In this document: positions 11,061 to 23,394 of the stretch, piece after piece | How the letters are laid out: each line of letters opens with the position of its first letter | Position numbering within the stretch: the stretch's first letter is position 1 | From: Sisyra terminalis | Taxonomy: Eukaryota > Arthropoda > Insecta > Neuroptera > Sisyridae | Direction of reading: 5' to 3' | Assembly: GCA_958496175.1 (NCBI GenBank) | Contig: OY292274.1 | Span: forward strand, 67,528,630-67,592,629 | DNA length: 64,000 bases | The notes under the pieces: model-generated | The model's input: the letters and a program-made list of their open reading frames with translations, nothing else | Told to the model about the DNA's origin: nothing | Databases searched by the model: none | Position numbers and translations under genes: made by a program

Positions 11061-14000
11061 TCACGTGATTTTTTTTTAAATTTTATCAATTTTTAATCGT
11101 TTATAATTTATTGAATTTTTTTTTGTTTTAAGTTTTTTTCATTAAATATCAATATTATTAATAATAAAGTTTTAAAATACATGAAAAAAATCAATATTTT
11201 TTTTTTTCAAAATCCCAATTGTTTCTTATTATGATATAATATAATTTCTCATTATGTTAAGATAGAATTTTGTAAAAAATTTTACAAAATCAATCTTTCC
11301 GTTTTTAATATAAAGATAAAATAATATTTTTGTTCAATTCCATCATCAAATATGCTTCGAAAATCGTAAAGAAATAGTAAAATCAATATAATAAAACAAA
11401 AAAACTTCGTGCTTAACAAATAGCATGCATAGAAGATTTTTTTATGGCACCAGAAGGATTTGTAATTAATTCATAAAAGATATCAGTTCTTAATCTTTAA
11501 CTGTTTTACCACAGGACCTTTACAAATAAATCAAAAATCATTTCAATATCTATTCTAAGTATAAAACTATTGATTTCAAATGGCCTACTGATCAAAAGTA
11601 CGCAATAAAAATAAAACAAATGACGGTGGCCTAGTAGTTCTAGTACTCCAAAGATTGATCTATTTTTTTTATTTTTGTTAAAATAAAAAATCATAAGGCT
11701 CACCCTATTTGTTGATTTCATAAGGAATGTCTCCATTGTAAAAATTTAATCTTACGATCTAGTGGTTTTAAAATATCCACCTTGATCAAGTAACCCCACC
11801 AAATGAACTTGCATGGATTGGCATTTGTTTAAATATTGATTTTTAAAATTTTCAATTATTTCAAATATTCAACGGTGTTCTGATAGCATTTCCATAAAAA
11901 AATAGGCTAAAAGATTACGGAAAATATCAAGAATCCAACTATTTACATATGCTTTAAATTAAGCTTCGAATTCCTGAGCTTTTTTTGTAGAAACAATTGA
12001 AAATCGAAACGGAAGTACCGGAACTCAATGATTTTTGGAAGAATTGGAAGAAACCATGCGCAGAATCTGCACTCTTAGAATTGTATCATTTTTTTTTCTG
12101 TGAGATGTACTCAAATGATTAATGATCTTCTTCACGCTTTTATCAAATTTTTTTTCTCATCTAAGTAATTTCTGCAACTTTCCCTTTCACAGTATAGAGG
12201 TATGCATTAATTTTTTTTTTTTTTTTTGATCTTCCGTCTATTGTCTTCATCATCCCTAATGGGTTTTATTCGATAGAGACATTGTTTGGCTACTTTATTT
12301 ATTTGTGTATGATTTTCTAATTGCCTTAATTGCAAATTGCCGTGCACGAAGTAGGTAGAACCCTTTAAAACCCTCCAAAAATGGCGGCCACCCAGGCAGA
12401 TCTAACCCATACAATTTTGGCAATGCCTAAACTTTGATCAAAACGGATTATTTATTTTTTTTTGTAGAAAAAGAATTAGAAATCAAAATGAAGACTTCAA
12501 CTGTTTTGGGTTAGACTTTTGATTGTGTTTTTTTTTTTTGAGTATTTTAATTGTTGGGCTTTTCTTTTACTATTGATGAAATTTTTGTTGATTATTTTCA
12601 TCGTTTCAAATCAAATGTTGATGATGATTTTTTTTTTTTTTTTTTTGGTTAAATACCAGGTGGCGTTAATGATTTTGTATGACATATGTTGTTGCAGCAA
12701 GTATACTTTGAAAAATTAGGACATAAGGGTTCGAAATTATAAAATGGAGAACATATGGCCAAAAATCAATTTAAAGTGAAGCACGTTCGTTCATTTGTTC
12801 GCTGCTGTTGCCGATGCTTTTTTGTTTTTATATAAAAATTTCATTATTACCATTAAAAAATGGTTCAAGCTTTTTATAACGCAATTTTTTTTTTGTTGTA
12901 AAGAAAGCTTCATCCTCCATCCACTGCGCATTATCTTTCGAAAGCCTTTATAAAAATAAGTGACCCCCGTAAGGTATCCTCCATCCCCCATAACCTCGAA
13001 AAAAAAATCTTTGAGAATTTCACAATCATTTCCTGTTTTAGGTCACTCTATTACTTAACAATATAAATCTGTGTTGGTTTTTTTTTTTTTTTTTTTAATA
13101 AAACCGCATATGTTTAAATTACGTTAGAGGGTCATGAGAAAAAAAAATGAAGATCCAAACAGGGCATAAGATAAATATTATAATATAAAATTATTGGATG
13201 AATAAGAAGAAAAAAAAAACAGTCCAATTTTTACGGTTTTGTTCATCAAATTAAATTGTGGTATGGGACAAAGGAAATTGTAAAAAAGATGACAAACGAA
13301 TGAAAAAAATGAGCATCACATTATAAGGTAACAAAAAATTGCGGTAATTTAGAAAAAGGGGCAAATTGAAAGCAATTGAAAAAAAGAAAAAGAGGAACTT
13401 AAGCACATTAAGCAGCGTTAATCAGTTAGAATTAGAGTTATGATTAATTTGGGGTTGTAAATCTTTGTCAAGGTAAATAGGTTTTAATTAGGGGGGACAA
13501 ACTTTTTTTCTAGTTCGGATAATTTACAAGAACTAATTGAAATCAACTACCCGGGAACTAATGAACGCCATTTTTGGTGTTTCCAAAGATATCTTTTGTT
13601 TTTTTTTGTGATTGTCAATTGTTTTCATTCATAGCAGAGGAGATCATCGTATTGATATACCTGATGGCAAAGCTCCGCCATTTTTTTTTGAAGTCCAAAG
13701 GTATTTATTATCCCAATATTAAGCATTCACTTGTTTTTTTTTTATATTTTATTACACCTACTTTGTAACATTCTATCCAAAGTTAACTAGGATTGTAAAA
13801 CTATCCGTTTTTCTATTGCTGAAACAATCGAAACCGTTATGGTGGTAAAAGACGATATTATTTTGTTTTTTTTTGTTTTGGGCTATTTTTGGAATCGAAT
13901 TTCACCAAAAAAAAAAAAAAAAATCGAAGGATAAGTTTAAATTATTGCTGACATAGATAAGGTCGGATGATTATAGAACAATGATGGCATTACAGCACCG

Positions 14001-14251
14001 TTATATGATACGATTTTTTGAAGAGATGCAACAGATTGAGAGGAAAAAAAATCATTTTGGTAAATTAAGGGATGAAGTTTGGTTAAAGCTTAGTCACAAA
14101 GTGTGAAAAAGGTTTTTAGTGATTTCCGAAATTTTGACATTTTTTTTGTTCAAATTTGAAATGAAAAGCTCGAAATTTTCGGGGTAGGAGGGTGGGGTGG
14201 GGGTGAGTTAATCAGAGCAATTACGATAAGTGAGCTGTGGAAGTGTGTTAC
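11061..14251. other. Gene-free AT-rich stretch
   Basis: Long poly(T) tracts (12210, 12630, 13080, 13905) and low-complexity AT-rich DNA. AAAATGGCGGCC at 12378 resembles a YY1/PHO site. No credible exon. Confidence 0.35.
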
Positions 14252-14400
14252 CTGAACGGAAATGAACATGTGGGGGTAGTTCCGCTCGTGCCACTCAATA
14301 TACACACGTGCACCATCAATAAACAATTGAATGTGTGTTCGGGGGTGCGAGGTGGATATAGTTGGTGGCGGGTTTGGGGAGGAAAAGAGGTAACAGTTGG
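14252..14400 (-). CDS. Candidate coding exon, unidentified
   Basis: On the minus strand the frame THIQLFIDGARVYIEWHERN then YPHMFISVQ ends exactly at a consensus donor, CAG|GTAACA (GT at 14251-14250). Base composition is higher in GC than the flanks. The upstream (acceptor) edge is unclear: the frame stays open to about 14503, but no AG with a pyrimidine tract precedes the coding-looking part. I do not recognise the protein. Confidence 0.25.
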
Positions 14401-14604
14401 CAAACGAATCAATGAAAAACTTGTATATATATGTACCTACATGTTTGCTATCTCTTTTTTTCCCTAAATTTATTAAATCTATATTATAATTATAGACATT
14501 CAAATGTTTCTTACAACAGTTATCATTTTTTTTTTCGTTAGTTTTATGGCGCTAAATTTAAATAGATTGATCAATTTAAGTAAATTTTCTTCTTTTTTTT
14601 GTAG

Positions 14605-14676
14605 GATTGGGACAGTGGTATGTGGAGACGTGGTGATTTGGGGGTAAGGCGCTGAAAAATGGAAGAAAAGTTTAAG
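14605..14676 (+). other. Candidate small exon with two donors
   Basis: A strong acceptor (TTCTTTTTTTTGTAG) precedes 14605. Two donors follow: GGG|GTAAGG after 14643 and AAG|GTAAGT after 14676. The short form is 39 nt (13 codons, DWDSGMWRRGDLG), which keeps phase. The long form meets a stop, then opens a new frame MEEKFK at the second donor, as a 5' UTR exon might. The gene is not identified and no partner exon was found. Confidence 0.3.
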
Positions 14677-15579
14677 GTAAGTGAAAAAAATATTTATTTT
14701 GGGTAACAGTGATCTAGTAGCCCTGATCTAGTGGCACAGATAACTAGATAAGATAAACAATAGATACATGGCTAGACTTGACTTGTAGTAGGAAAATGAA
14801 AAACGGGTTGTTTTTCTCAACAGGAGTGTCATTACCCCTTCTTTTTTCAGAAGGCATTGGATTTTTTTAGAGGGGAACAATGGCTTTCCAGATCAATATA
14901 AAGGACAATTTTTTTCTTGTAAAAAGACTTAAACATTGTTCTAAACATATGCCATGTTTAGAACACAAAAATCCTCCACACTTCCCGTTCTTTAGCACAA
15001 GTAGGTATCTTGATACAAAATTGTTTTAGTTATAATTCTGAAACAAATGAGCGTTAATAGTAGGTGAAATGTTAAATTTTAAAGTGAAAATCAATTTTAT
15101 TAAGAAATTCGACAGTTAATTGTCACTAATTTTAATTTTAAAACAAGATAATGTTTTTTCCAAGTAGTTAAAATTGTCCCTTTTGTAGCATTGTCTATCC
15201 TTGGCAAAATCATTTAAATCAAAAGTCCAGGATTCCTATCTTCGTCTTAATTCAATATGAGCCATTTTCATTTCTTTTACTTATATTTTTATTTTATTTT
15301 TTTGATTATTTATTGATTATCATTTTCCTCAATATTTCCATATTGAGTCAAATTCCATGGCCTAGGTAAATTGTTCAAAATTTGATATCAATAACTAATA
15401 TTAGACTTAAACAAGTGTCTATATGTACTTATAAACGAACGTAAGAAGTTATACTTCTTTCTAAAAGTGTAGTTTTCCGTTCATGTTTTGGAACTAGAGT
15501 TCGTAGCCGAATCTGCAACATTATTATTATTGTAGAATACTAGTGGCTACCCGTGAAATTTACTCAGCCAATCCTGCCA
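14677..15579. other. Gene-free stretch
   Basis: AT-rich sequence with no recognised repeat. A short inverted pair around GTTCTAAACATATGCCATG (about 14938-14962) can form a hairpin. Confidence 0.3.
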
Positions 15580-15800
15580 AAACTGGCCAATAATAAATGA
15601 AATGTCAGTTGAAACAAATGACAGCCAACAATGTATGATGGGAAATGTGCCACCATAAGTGTGGCTAGAATATTAACTTAGTTCTTAGCATAAAAATACA
15701 TATCTAGTTTCTTTTAGATATTTTTTCCAGGTACACTTGTGGCGGCGCCACATTTTGACACATTTCCCATCATGCATTGCAAAATTGGAATACCGTCTTT
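15580..15800. mobile_element. Small fold-back MITE
   Basis: GATGGGAAATGTGCCACC near 15638 is answered by CATTTCCCATCATGCATTGC near 15761 beside GGCGGCGCCACA. A related copy lies at 53648-53795 with the same GGCGGCGCCACAT and TTTCCCATCATGCATTGCAA. Confidence 0.5.
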
Positions 15801-16508
15801 TATATTACCTTACAGTGAATGTAATAGCCCGAACTCACTTCCAGTACAAAATTCATAATATCATTTATTATTTCCTTCTCATGATGTACTTAAAGGAGTA
15901 TAACTTAAAAAAAAAAACAAAGAATAAACAATTTTTGTAATAATTAATTACTTTGCCTTCAATTAATCTATTTATCTCGTCCATATTTATCGATAGAAGC
16001 TCAAATCATAGTAATGTTTGAACTTATATCTCTTTCTCTATTTTGATTAAAACTCCATTACCTAGAACTTAAAACACCGATGTTTCCGAAAAAAAATGAT
16101 TCAAATAGCCTTTTTTAATGTATGTAAATAGCCTTTTTCAAGTGCATCACTAAATAGTAATTAAAGTTATTTTCTTGAAACCACTTGTTGCATGCAGGGG
16201 AAATCCTATTATTTCCGTTGAAACTTACACGTTGGATAATATTTTCTTGAGTTTCCCACGTGGTTGTATTATTTTCTTCAGCGTTGTCTATCCCTGGTAA
16301 GGTTCTTTATAAAGAATTCAAGCAAAAATTTAATCTCTTCAAGTTGGCCCCCTTGATAAACGGGATAAATAAGCGTGTTTCTTTGGAGGAAAATTGTAAG
16401 GAAATCAAACAATTGTTGAAAAATCTTATATTTTCTTTTTCAATTTTAAAATGTAATTTTTCGTAAGTCCAGTACCAACTTGATAGAGGGTGCAAATTGA
16501 TGCGATTA
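15801..16508. other. Gene-free stretch
   Basis: AT-rich, no recognised repeat. Two short open frames (16260-16466 + and 16307-16495 -) overlap on opposite strands, and neither has gene-like support. Confidence 0.3.
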
Positions 16509-17451
16509 TCTTCTATTATTAAAGAGGAAAGATTTGATTGTTTGTTTGCTTTGAATAGGCTCCGAAACTATTTGACCGATTTGAATTTTTTTTTCACTGT
16601 TAGGAAGCTACACTATTTCCGGTGAACATAGGCTATATTAAATTTTCAAATAAGTTAGGGATCCATACTAAAACTCCAATAATGTAACCCAAGGTCTGAA
16701 AAAATTACCAAAAAAAAATCTGTTATTGCGTGTGCTGTGAAAACTATTGATTATAGAACAAAATAATAAAGTACCCTTTTGCAGAACATATCATTATCTA
16801 CAAAAAATAAAGCGACAGCATATGTCTAACTATTATAGTTATGCCACAATAAGTGTTTTTTCATTTTAAAAAATATATATAAACGCCACCGTGATAAAAG
16901 CTCTTTTATTTATACTTTGGGATTAATTCTTATGAAAATAAATGACTTTATATTTAAGTTTGCTTCAATAGCATTATATAACTTTTTGAGTTATTCAATT
17001 TGAATATTCCATTCGAAAGATATCACAAGTTTAAAAATGTAAGTTATTTGAAAAATGTCGCATGGTCACAACATTTTACTTATAATTAAGACCAACTTTA
17101 TTAAACTTGGCGATATTTTTTATTTATGTATAGATGCTGATTGATTTACAGATTATTTGGTCTACGGTAGGTATACCTACTGCAGGTATACGGAATAGAC
17201 CATACTCTTTTTAGATATTTATAAATATTTTTTGAAAATGAATTGATTATTACATAGAAATATTTTATTCTAAGCAAGTTTATTAAATGTCTTTTTAAGG
17301 CTGACAAAATAGTGTTTTCAGGTATGATTATGTTTTTCGTAAAAGGAATAAGAAAAATACAAATTTTCATTTTCCACTACAGATAGCAAATTTAAAAAGA
17401 AAATATAATCTACACCTACGTTACGCAGACGAAGTCGCGGGGATCAGCTAG
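16509..17451 (+). mobile_element. Non-autonomous Helitron-like element
   Basis: Begins TC after an A (A|TCTTCTATTATTAAAGAGG), contains the common insect repeat text AATAGGCTCCGAAACTATTT, and ends GCGGGGATCAGCTAG followed by T, fitting a TC...CTRR element inserted between A and T. The last 150 bp match the inverse of the 33636-34120 element. There is no Rep/helicase coding. Confidence 0.5.
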
Positions 17452-18836
17452 TTTGAAATAAAAATGCTTTCAAATTATCTAAGCTACTTATGAATCATGC
17501 TCCTTTAGTACCTAATCTAAAAAAATGATTCCTTTCGATTATTTAGTATAAGGAAGTCAAATGTTGACAACGATATAAACTATATAGATATAGTAGAGCA
17601 GGGGTGAGAAAAAGGGGTAGGATGGAAAGAAATCTTGAGCAGGTGAAATTTTGCCCAAATCTTCCGCAGTACTCTCTTGAATTTTATTGATGTCAGAGGA
17701 CTGGGAACGTCGGTTACTTGATTGCTTCCTTGGTTGTCGGATGTGGCATTTCTTCGATTTTAACGACTTTTTGTAATCCCCATTCCTTTTTTCTTCGTTT
17801 TTTTTTTGTTTCGAGTCAATAAAACAATAGTCGGGATAGTTATCTGATTTTTATTTTATATCAAAAATTGTTATCTTGTCAAGCTTCCGCTTGACATGTT
17901 TAAAGGGTTGAACATTTAAGTGGCACTGTAAGGAATTTATATCCTTGATATATTATATTGCCTAAGATTTCCATGGACCTTAGGATTCTGGCATTGTGGA
18001 GAATAAAATGAATAAGTGGCGACAATTGGTCGTGTAATTTTTTGTATATACTGTTTAGTTTAATTTGCGGTTCCGTTACCAATAACAATAATGATAATTT
18101 GGCATTAGCCAGTGTACCCAAGAGGACAATGAAGGGGTGGCGGCGTGTGTAGGTATATGAATAAATGGAGAGCATTTATTTAAATGAGCTGCCTAAATAG
18201 GCAATTTGGCCGTGTGTCGGGCCCGTTTGTCGGAATGTGCTTTTTTTTGTTGTTGTTAGAGGGAATAGCGGTCGATTGATGTTATTGTGGTTGGTCGCAA
18301 ATCTAAAATTCGTCCGAAAATCAATTGAAAAATGGTCAAACGGAACATGCAATTGCAATGAAAGGGGGAAGGGGGGGGGACTGTAATGGTGGAAAAACGG
18401 AAAAAAGGCGTAAAGTCAATTTGCATTTTGTAATTTTTTTATTTTTATTTTTTGCTGCCGTCGTTGCACTCACGCGAAACGACGCCGCCGGGCGTCTTTT
18501 CTTCAGCTTCTGTTCTCCGTTTTTTATTGTTAAAGACAAATTTTTTGAATGAATGAAAGATCGATTTTTTTTTTTTTTTTAAATTATTAGGGCTGTCGTG
18601 CGGCCAAATGAGTCGCGATTTTATTTTCTGCCTAAAATCTATAATATGATTTCGAAAAGCCAAAAAAAAAGAGCATTATAACGTTCATCGAACTAAAATT
18701 CATTAGGTACTTAGATAATCATAGTGTATAATTCTGTCGTTAATCTTATTTTTTTCAAATATATCACATACGCTTGGTCAAATAATGTTAATAAGGGAAT
18801 CATCTATATCCCCCAAATTAAATCATTTGTATAGGT
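17452..18836. other. Gene-free stretch with a GC-richer patch
   Basis: Mostly AT-rich. At 18450-18540 a GC-richer patch has overlapping open frames on both strands and a minus-strand GTGAGT; I could not make a convincing exon from it. Confidence 0.3.
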
Positions 18837-19864
18837 TAGGGTGATTTTTTTTTGACTTTGTTTGGTCCCATCGTGAAATTTTGTTGGAAATACCAAAAAA
18901 AAAAAATTCACTGAAAGTTTGAGTCCTTAATATTAATTTTAAGTCCTCGACCAAGACGTGTAAAGAACTCCCATTGAAAATACACGGAAACTCTGATGTT
19001 TTATTTTTAAATTTCTATATCTCAGCGGCATTTCATGGGATCGCTTTTACCGAAGATGGGTTTTTCTCAGAATTAAACGCTCTACAAAAGTGCCCATTGC
19101 GACCAAGTCGTAACTCACACCGGTGAGGTAGTACGGGCCACTGAACCAGATTTTTCCATAAAATTCGCGTTTTTTTTTTGGCATTTATCTCGTAAATAAC
19201 AAGAGCTACGGAAAAATTATAAATGAAAAACTTGTAGAGAATTTGATTTCCTACAAAAAAGTTCCTGTAGACCAAATCGCGAAGATCAATATTAAACGAG
19301 ATATTAAGCCTTGAATTGATTTTTCTGTGAAATTTTTGCCGATCATTGATTTAAACTTATAAATTGATATTAAAAAAAATATATTGATATAAACTTAATA
19401 TCTCGTTTAATATAGATCTTAGCGATTTGGTCTATAGGAACTTTTTTGTAGGAAATCAAATTCTCTACAAGTTTTTTATTTATAACTTTTCCGTAGCTCT
19501 TGTTATTAACGAGATAAATGTATAAAAAACGCGAATTTTATGGAAAAATCAGGTTCAGTGGCCCGTACTACCTCACCGGTGTGAGTTACGACTTTGTCGC
19601 AATGGGCACTTTTGTAGAGCGTTTAATTCTGAGCAAAAACCCATCTTCGGTAAAAGCGATCCCATGAAATGCCGCTGAGATATAGAAATTTAAAAATAAA
19701 AAATCCGAGTTTCCGTGTATTTTCAATGGGAAATCTTTACACGTCTTGGTCGAGGACTTAAAATTAATATTAAGGGCTCAAACTTTCAGAGAATTTTTTT
19801 TTTTTGGTATTTCCAACAAAATTTCACGATGGGACCAAAAAAAGTCAAAAAAAAAATCACCCTA
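18837..19864. mobile_element. Fold-back MITE family C (C1)
   Basis: Begins TAGGGTGATTTTTTTTTGAC and ends with the inverted AAATCACCCTA; 1028 bp with near-complete inverted halves, for example CACACCGGTGAGGTAGTACG near 19117 and CGTACTACCTCACCGGTGTG near 19564. Flanks do not show a clean 8-bp duplication here (a TA microsatellite lies to the right). The second copy is at 36572-37374. Confidence 0.75.
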
Positions 19865-21205
19865 ATATATATATATGTATATAGTCTCCATATCCAAATA
19901 GCTTACTAAAGTAGGGCGCCGTGACAAAATACTAACCTTGTAAATGCGCCGCGGGCTCAAAAAGATTGAGAACCCCTGGTATAGATGATATCCGTTAAGA
20001 TTTTTTTCTGTATTGATATTTGATAGTACTCGTAAATAAAATAAAATTAAATATCAGAACAAAATTATAAATATTTATTTGAATTATGTAGGGTAGGCAG
20101 TGTCTTTTTGTCTATATGTAATGCACGCCACTGCCTAGAACCTATCTTCAGTTTTTGTATGAACTCGAAGTCTCGATTTACGCGATCTACCGCGTAAATC
20201 GAGGGATGAGTGTATATAGATAAAAAATTTTTTTTTTTTTTAATTTATTTTTTAACTTAACAATTCTAACTTTCTTCTTCTTCTGATGCCTATTCAACGC
20301 AAAAATTTAGGATCATCACATCTACTTTAATCTTGGAACCAATACTTTGGATTCCTATTTTATCATTGCATTAATTGTTCGAGTTCTTAAGCCAGAAAAA
20401 AAAGTTTCCTTCGATTATCAACGACTTACTCCATTTTCAAACCACTTCACCATAATTATGAAGTTTTTTGTTATACTTCACTAGTTAAAGTCTTATTCTT
20501 TTTCGTTAACTTATTTTTACCAAAAAAAAAAAAAAAAAACAATGAATTTTGCATCAGAAAAACATTACTAAGAATCCTCGGGACAAACTTTTGCCAACGG
20601 CTTTCGTGTGTATATGTATATGTATATGTGTAAAAATAAATGGGCAGATAGGTACCCTAATATACAGAAGCGAATTCTTTCGTTTTGTACATATTTACTC
20701 TTTTTGTCCATCAACATCCATTTACCTTTGAATTCATTGAAAATATAAGAAGCAAAAAAAAAAAACGTTAAGTATATGAAGAATACGAATAATTTAGATG
20801 AATAAAAGAGGACGAAAAGAATAATAGTAATTATTATTAAAATGAAATTTTTGCACTTTACGTATATAGTACGTAGTAAGGCTAATAATGGGTATTTATT
20901 CACTCGTATTTGTAAAAAGCAACTCTTATGGTATTTACATTTTAAATTACAATTTTTCCGGTTTTAACTATCTGCTGTACGGAGGTAATTTATTCAGGAA
21001 ATATTTTTCAGTACCTGTAGTGTACGTTTGGGTAAAATTTTTAACGAAAATTGTGTGATATTAACCCAGATTTAGTAAGTAACAATTACCGAGGCTTTGT
21101 ACGACTAATTGAGATACCAAATATTGTCGTTTTGAGTGGAAATCAAATCGAAAATTTGGAGGAATTATTTTTGTTCTAGAACTAAAATGCTACTTATAGT
21201 TTATA
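19865..21205. other. Gene-free stretch
   Basis: Contains a hairpin at 20168-20212 (TCGATTTACGCG ... CGCGTAAATCGAG) resembling a pogo/Tigger-type end, plus AT-rich DNA with poly(A) runs. No exon. Confidence 0.35.
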
Positions 21206-22366
21206 TTAGACTGATTCAAAAAAAATTATGATTTTTTTTTCTTAATTATATCGAAAATATTGTTGGGAATGACAAAAAAAAATCCTGTGAAAGTTTAAGC
21301 TCTTAATACTAATATTAAGAGGTGCCGCATCGCAAATTTCGATTTTCCATTTAAATAACATGGCAACAATATTCTTTTGCATTTTGGAATTTTATAGCTC
21401 ACGTTGGTGACAATATTTCGGAATGACCAAGGTATATTCTTGTAGAAAATTAAACGATCTACAAAAAAGGTCTCCGACAAGTTTTTGATATATTTATTCC
21501 TTCAAAAGTTATTCGAGGTCAAAGTTGAACCAAAGAGAAATTTTAATATTTTTTCAATTTTTTCACGCAACCATCAATTTTATAGGACATTTTTTGTAGA
21601 GCACTTTTTTTTTCTATAACTTATCTCTTTAAAAGTTTTTGATATTTTTCACAGGTCCTAAGTTATTTAATTAAAATAAAAAAAATAATTTTTATATTAA
21701 AAATATAATAATTCAGGGAATTGTTTAAATAAGAGAAATTCAGGTTGTTTAAGATCTTTAATTTTTTATTATTTCAAAAAAGCAACGTTTCGTTACGTAA
21801 TCGTATCTTCCTCAGGCTTCTATAACAAATTAAAATAATTACAAAATGTCAATCATACATAAATTTCAAATTATAATAATATACATATAATATAGATCAT
21901 ATAAAATATTTGTAATTAAATAATAATAACTAAATCAAAATTTCAAAATATGACAAATATTTTATATGATCTATATTATATGTATATTATTATAATTTGA
22001 AATTTATGTATGATTGACATTTTGTAATTATTTTAATTTGTTATAGAAGCCTGAGGAAGTTACGATTACGTAACGAAACGTTGCTTTTTTGAAATAACAA
22101 AATATTAAAAAATTATAGATCTTAAACAACCTGAATTTCTCTTATTTAAACAATTTTAAAGCTGAGATCTGATTTTTATCATCTAATTCAGAGAATTTTC
22201 AGTTTAATGCAAATAACTTAGGACCTGTGAAAAATATCGATAAAAAAATTTTTATCGAGATAAGTTATAGGAAAAAAAGTGCTCTACAAAAAATGTCCTA
22301 TACAATTTTCTCATAAAATTGATGGTTGCGTCAAAAAATGGAAAAAATATTAAAATTTCTCTTTTA
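21206..22366. mobile_element. Fold-back MITE family B (B1), interrupted by family D
   Basis: Left end TTAGACTGATTCAAAAAA. The left arm runs to about 21718 and the right arm resumes near 22190 with AATAACTTAGGACCTGTG. The outer part of the right arm is missing after about 22366. Element D sits in the centre. Confidence 0.7.
21719..22155. mobile_element. Fold-back MITE family D, nested in B1
   Basis: Arms of about 200 bp are near-perfect inverted copies from AATTGTTTAAATAAGAG to CTTATTTAAACAATT, separated by a loop of about 40 bp (AAATAATAATAACTAAATC). Each arm contains CCTGAGGAAG, a hairpin (GTTACG-ATTA-CGTAAC in the right arm) and GAAACGTTGC. Confidence 0.75.
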
Positions 22367-23053
22367 TGATGACGCTTGAAGAAACGCAACACTGCAGCCG
22401 TAGGCTATTTTCTGGGTCCCTAATTTACCTATTGTAAGCCAAGAAGTTGAACGAATTTCTTTCAGTTACCAAAGGCAGAGCTCTGCATTCTGGTCGACAT
22501 ATCGGAGGGTCAAATAGGCCTCATTGGGTTTCAACTAGAAATTCCTTTTAGGGTCCAGAGAATATCCAAATGGGAAATCCTTATTAGTTCGGGAGGAAAT
22601 TTAAGAAGGAAAATCCAAATGTTTGCCAGCGTATATTGATTTAAACGGAAAATCTCCTCTGAAAATTATTTTCAGGTTTCCCAATTGGATACCAAATGAG
22701 ATCTAAATGTGAAGAACCAATATAAAAATTAAAAAAAAAAAACGGAAAATTAATTGATCATTTGGAACTCAGGGTATAATTCTGGAGAAAAAGGCTTTCA
22801 GAAATTAGAAATAAACCTCCCATTGCTTTTGTTTTCGCCAAATTTTACGTTAGATTTGACTTTCTTATGATAAAGTTCCAATATTTAGTCAACCAAGTAT
22901 CATGGCTAACTTTCTGAAATCTGCCTTATTATGTCTGGCAAGAATAATTCAATCAGGGTAGGGAAAGAACGGGAATTGCGCCAATGATTTTGTTCTCTTC
23001 TTTTAGATCCTTGTGAATATTTAACAAAAAAATCTCAAATTAAATTGATTAGA
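22367..23053. other. Gene-free stretch
   Basis: Moderate-GC sequence with no recognised repeat or consistent frame; possibly an old retroelement fragment, not identifiable by eye. Confidence 0.3.
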
Positions 23054-23394
23054 TAGGGGCCATTCATAAAATACGTTCGCGTACAAGAGGGGAAGGGTCT
23101 TGCTAAGTGTGATAGGGGGGGGGGGGGATCTTCGGTAACGTGACGTTCGCCGACTATTTTTTTGAAGTTTTTTATTATGATAAAAAGTCATTAATTTCAT
23201 ATTTAGTAAATATTAAATATATAGAAATTTGTGGACTTTTAATTGAAATTATCATATTCAGGCGGGGGGGGGTCTTAGTTTTGTGACGAAATATTTCTAG
23301 GGGGGTCACAGAAAGTGTGACACAGCCATGACAATGGGGGTGCGGGGGTCAGAAAAAGCTTATTTTAGCGTGACATATTTTATGAACGGCCCTA
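23054..23394. mobile_element. MITE family F, second copy
   Basis: AGGGGCCATTCATAAAATAC at the left and TATTTTATGAACGGCCCT at the right, with the same internal G-run and GGGTCTTGCTAAGTGTGA text as the 7817 copy. Confidence 0.6.

Noticed and set aside
18474..18509. 36-nt minus-strand exon (KLKKRRPAASFR) with a GTGAGT donor
   Set aside because: The donor is good but the acceptor (AACGGAGAACAG) lacks a pyrimidine tract, and both strands are open through the GC patch; not enough to call.
21295..21480. Repeated ~61-codon open frame, similar at 36246-36431 and 50664-50891
   Set aside because: The similar translations arise because all three lie in the arms of family B fold-backs; the pattern follows DNA identity, not protein constraint.
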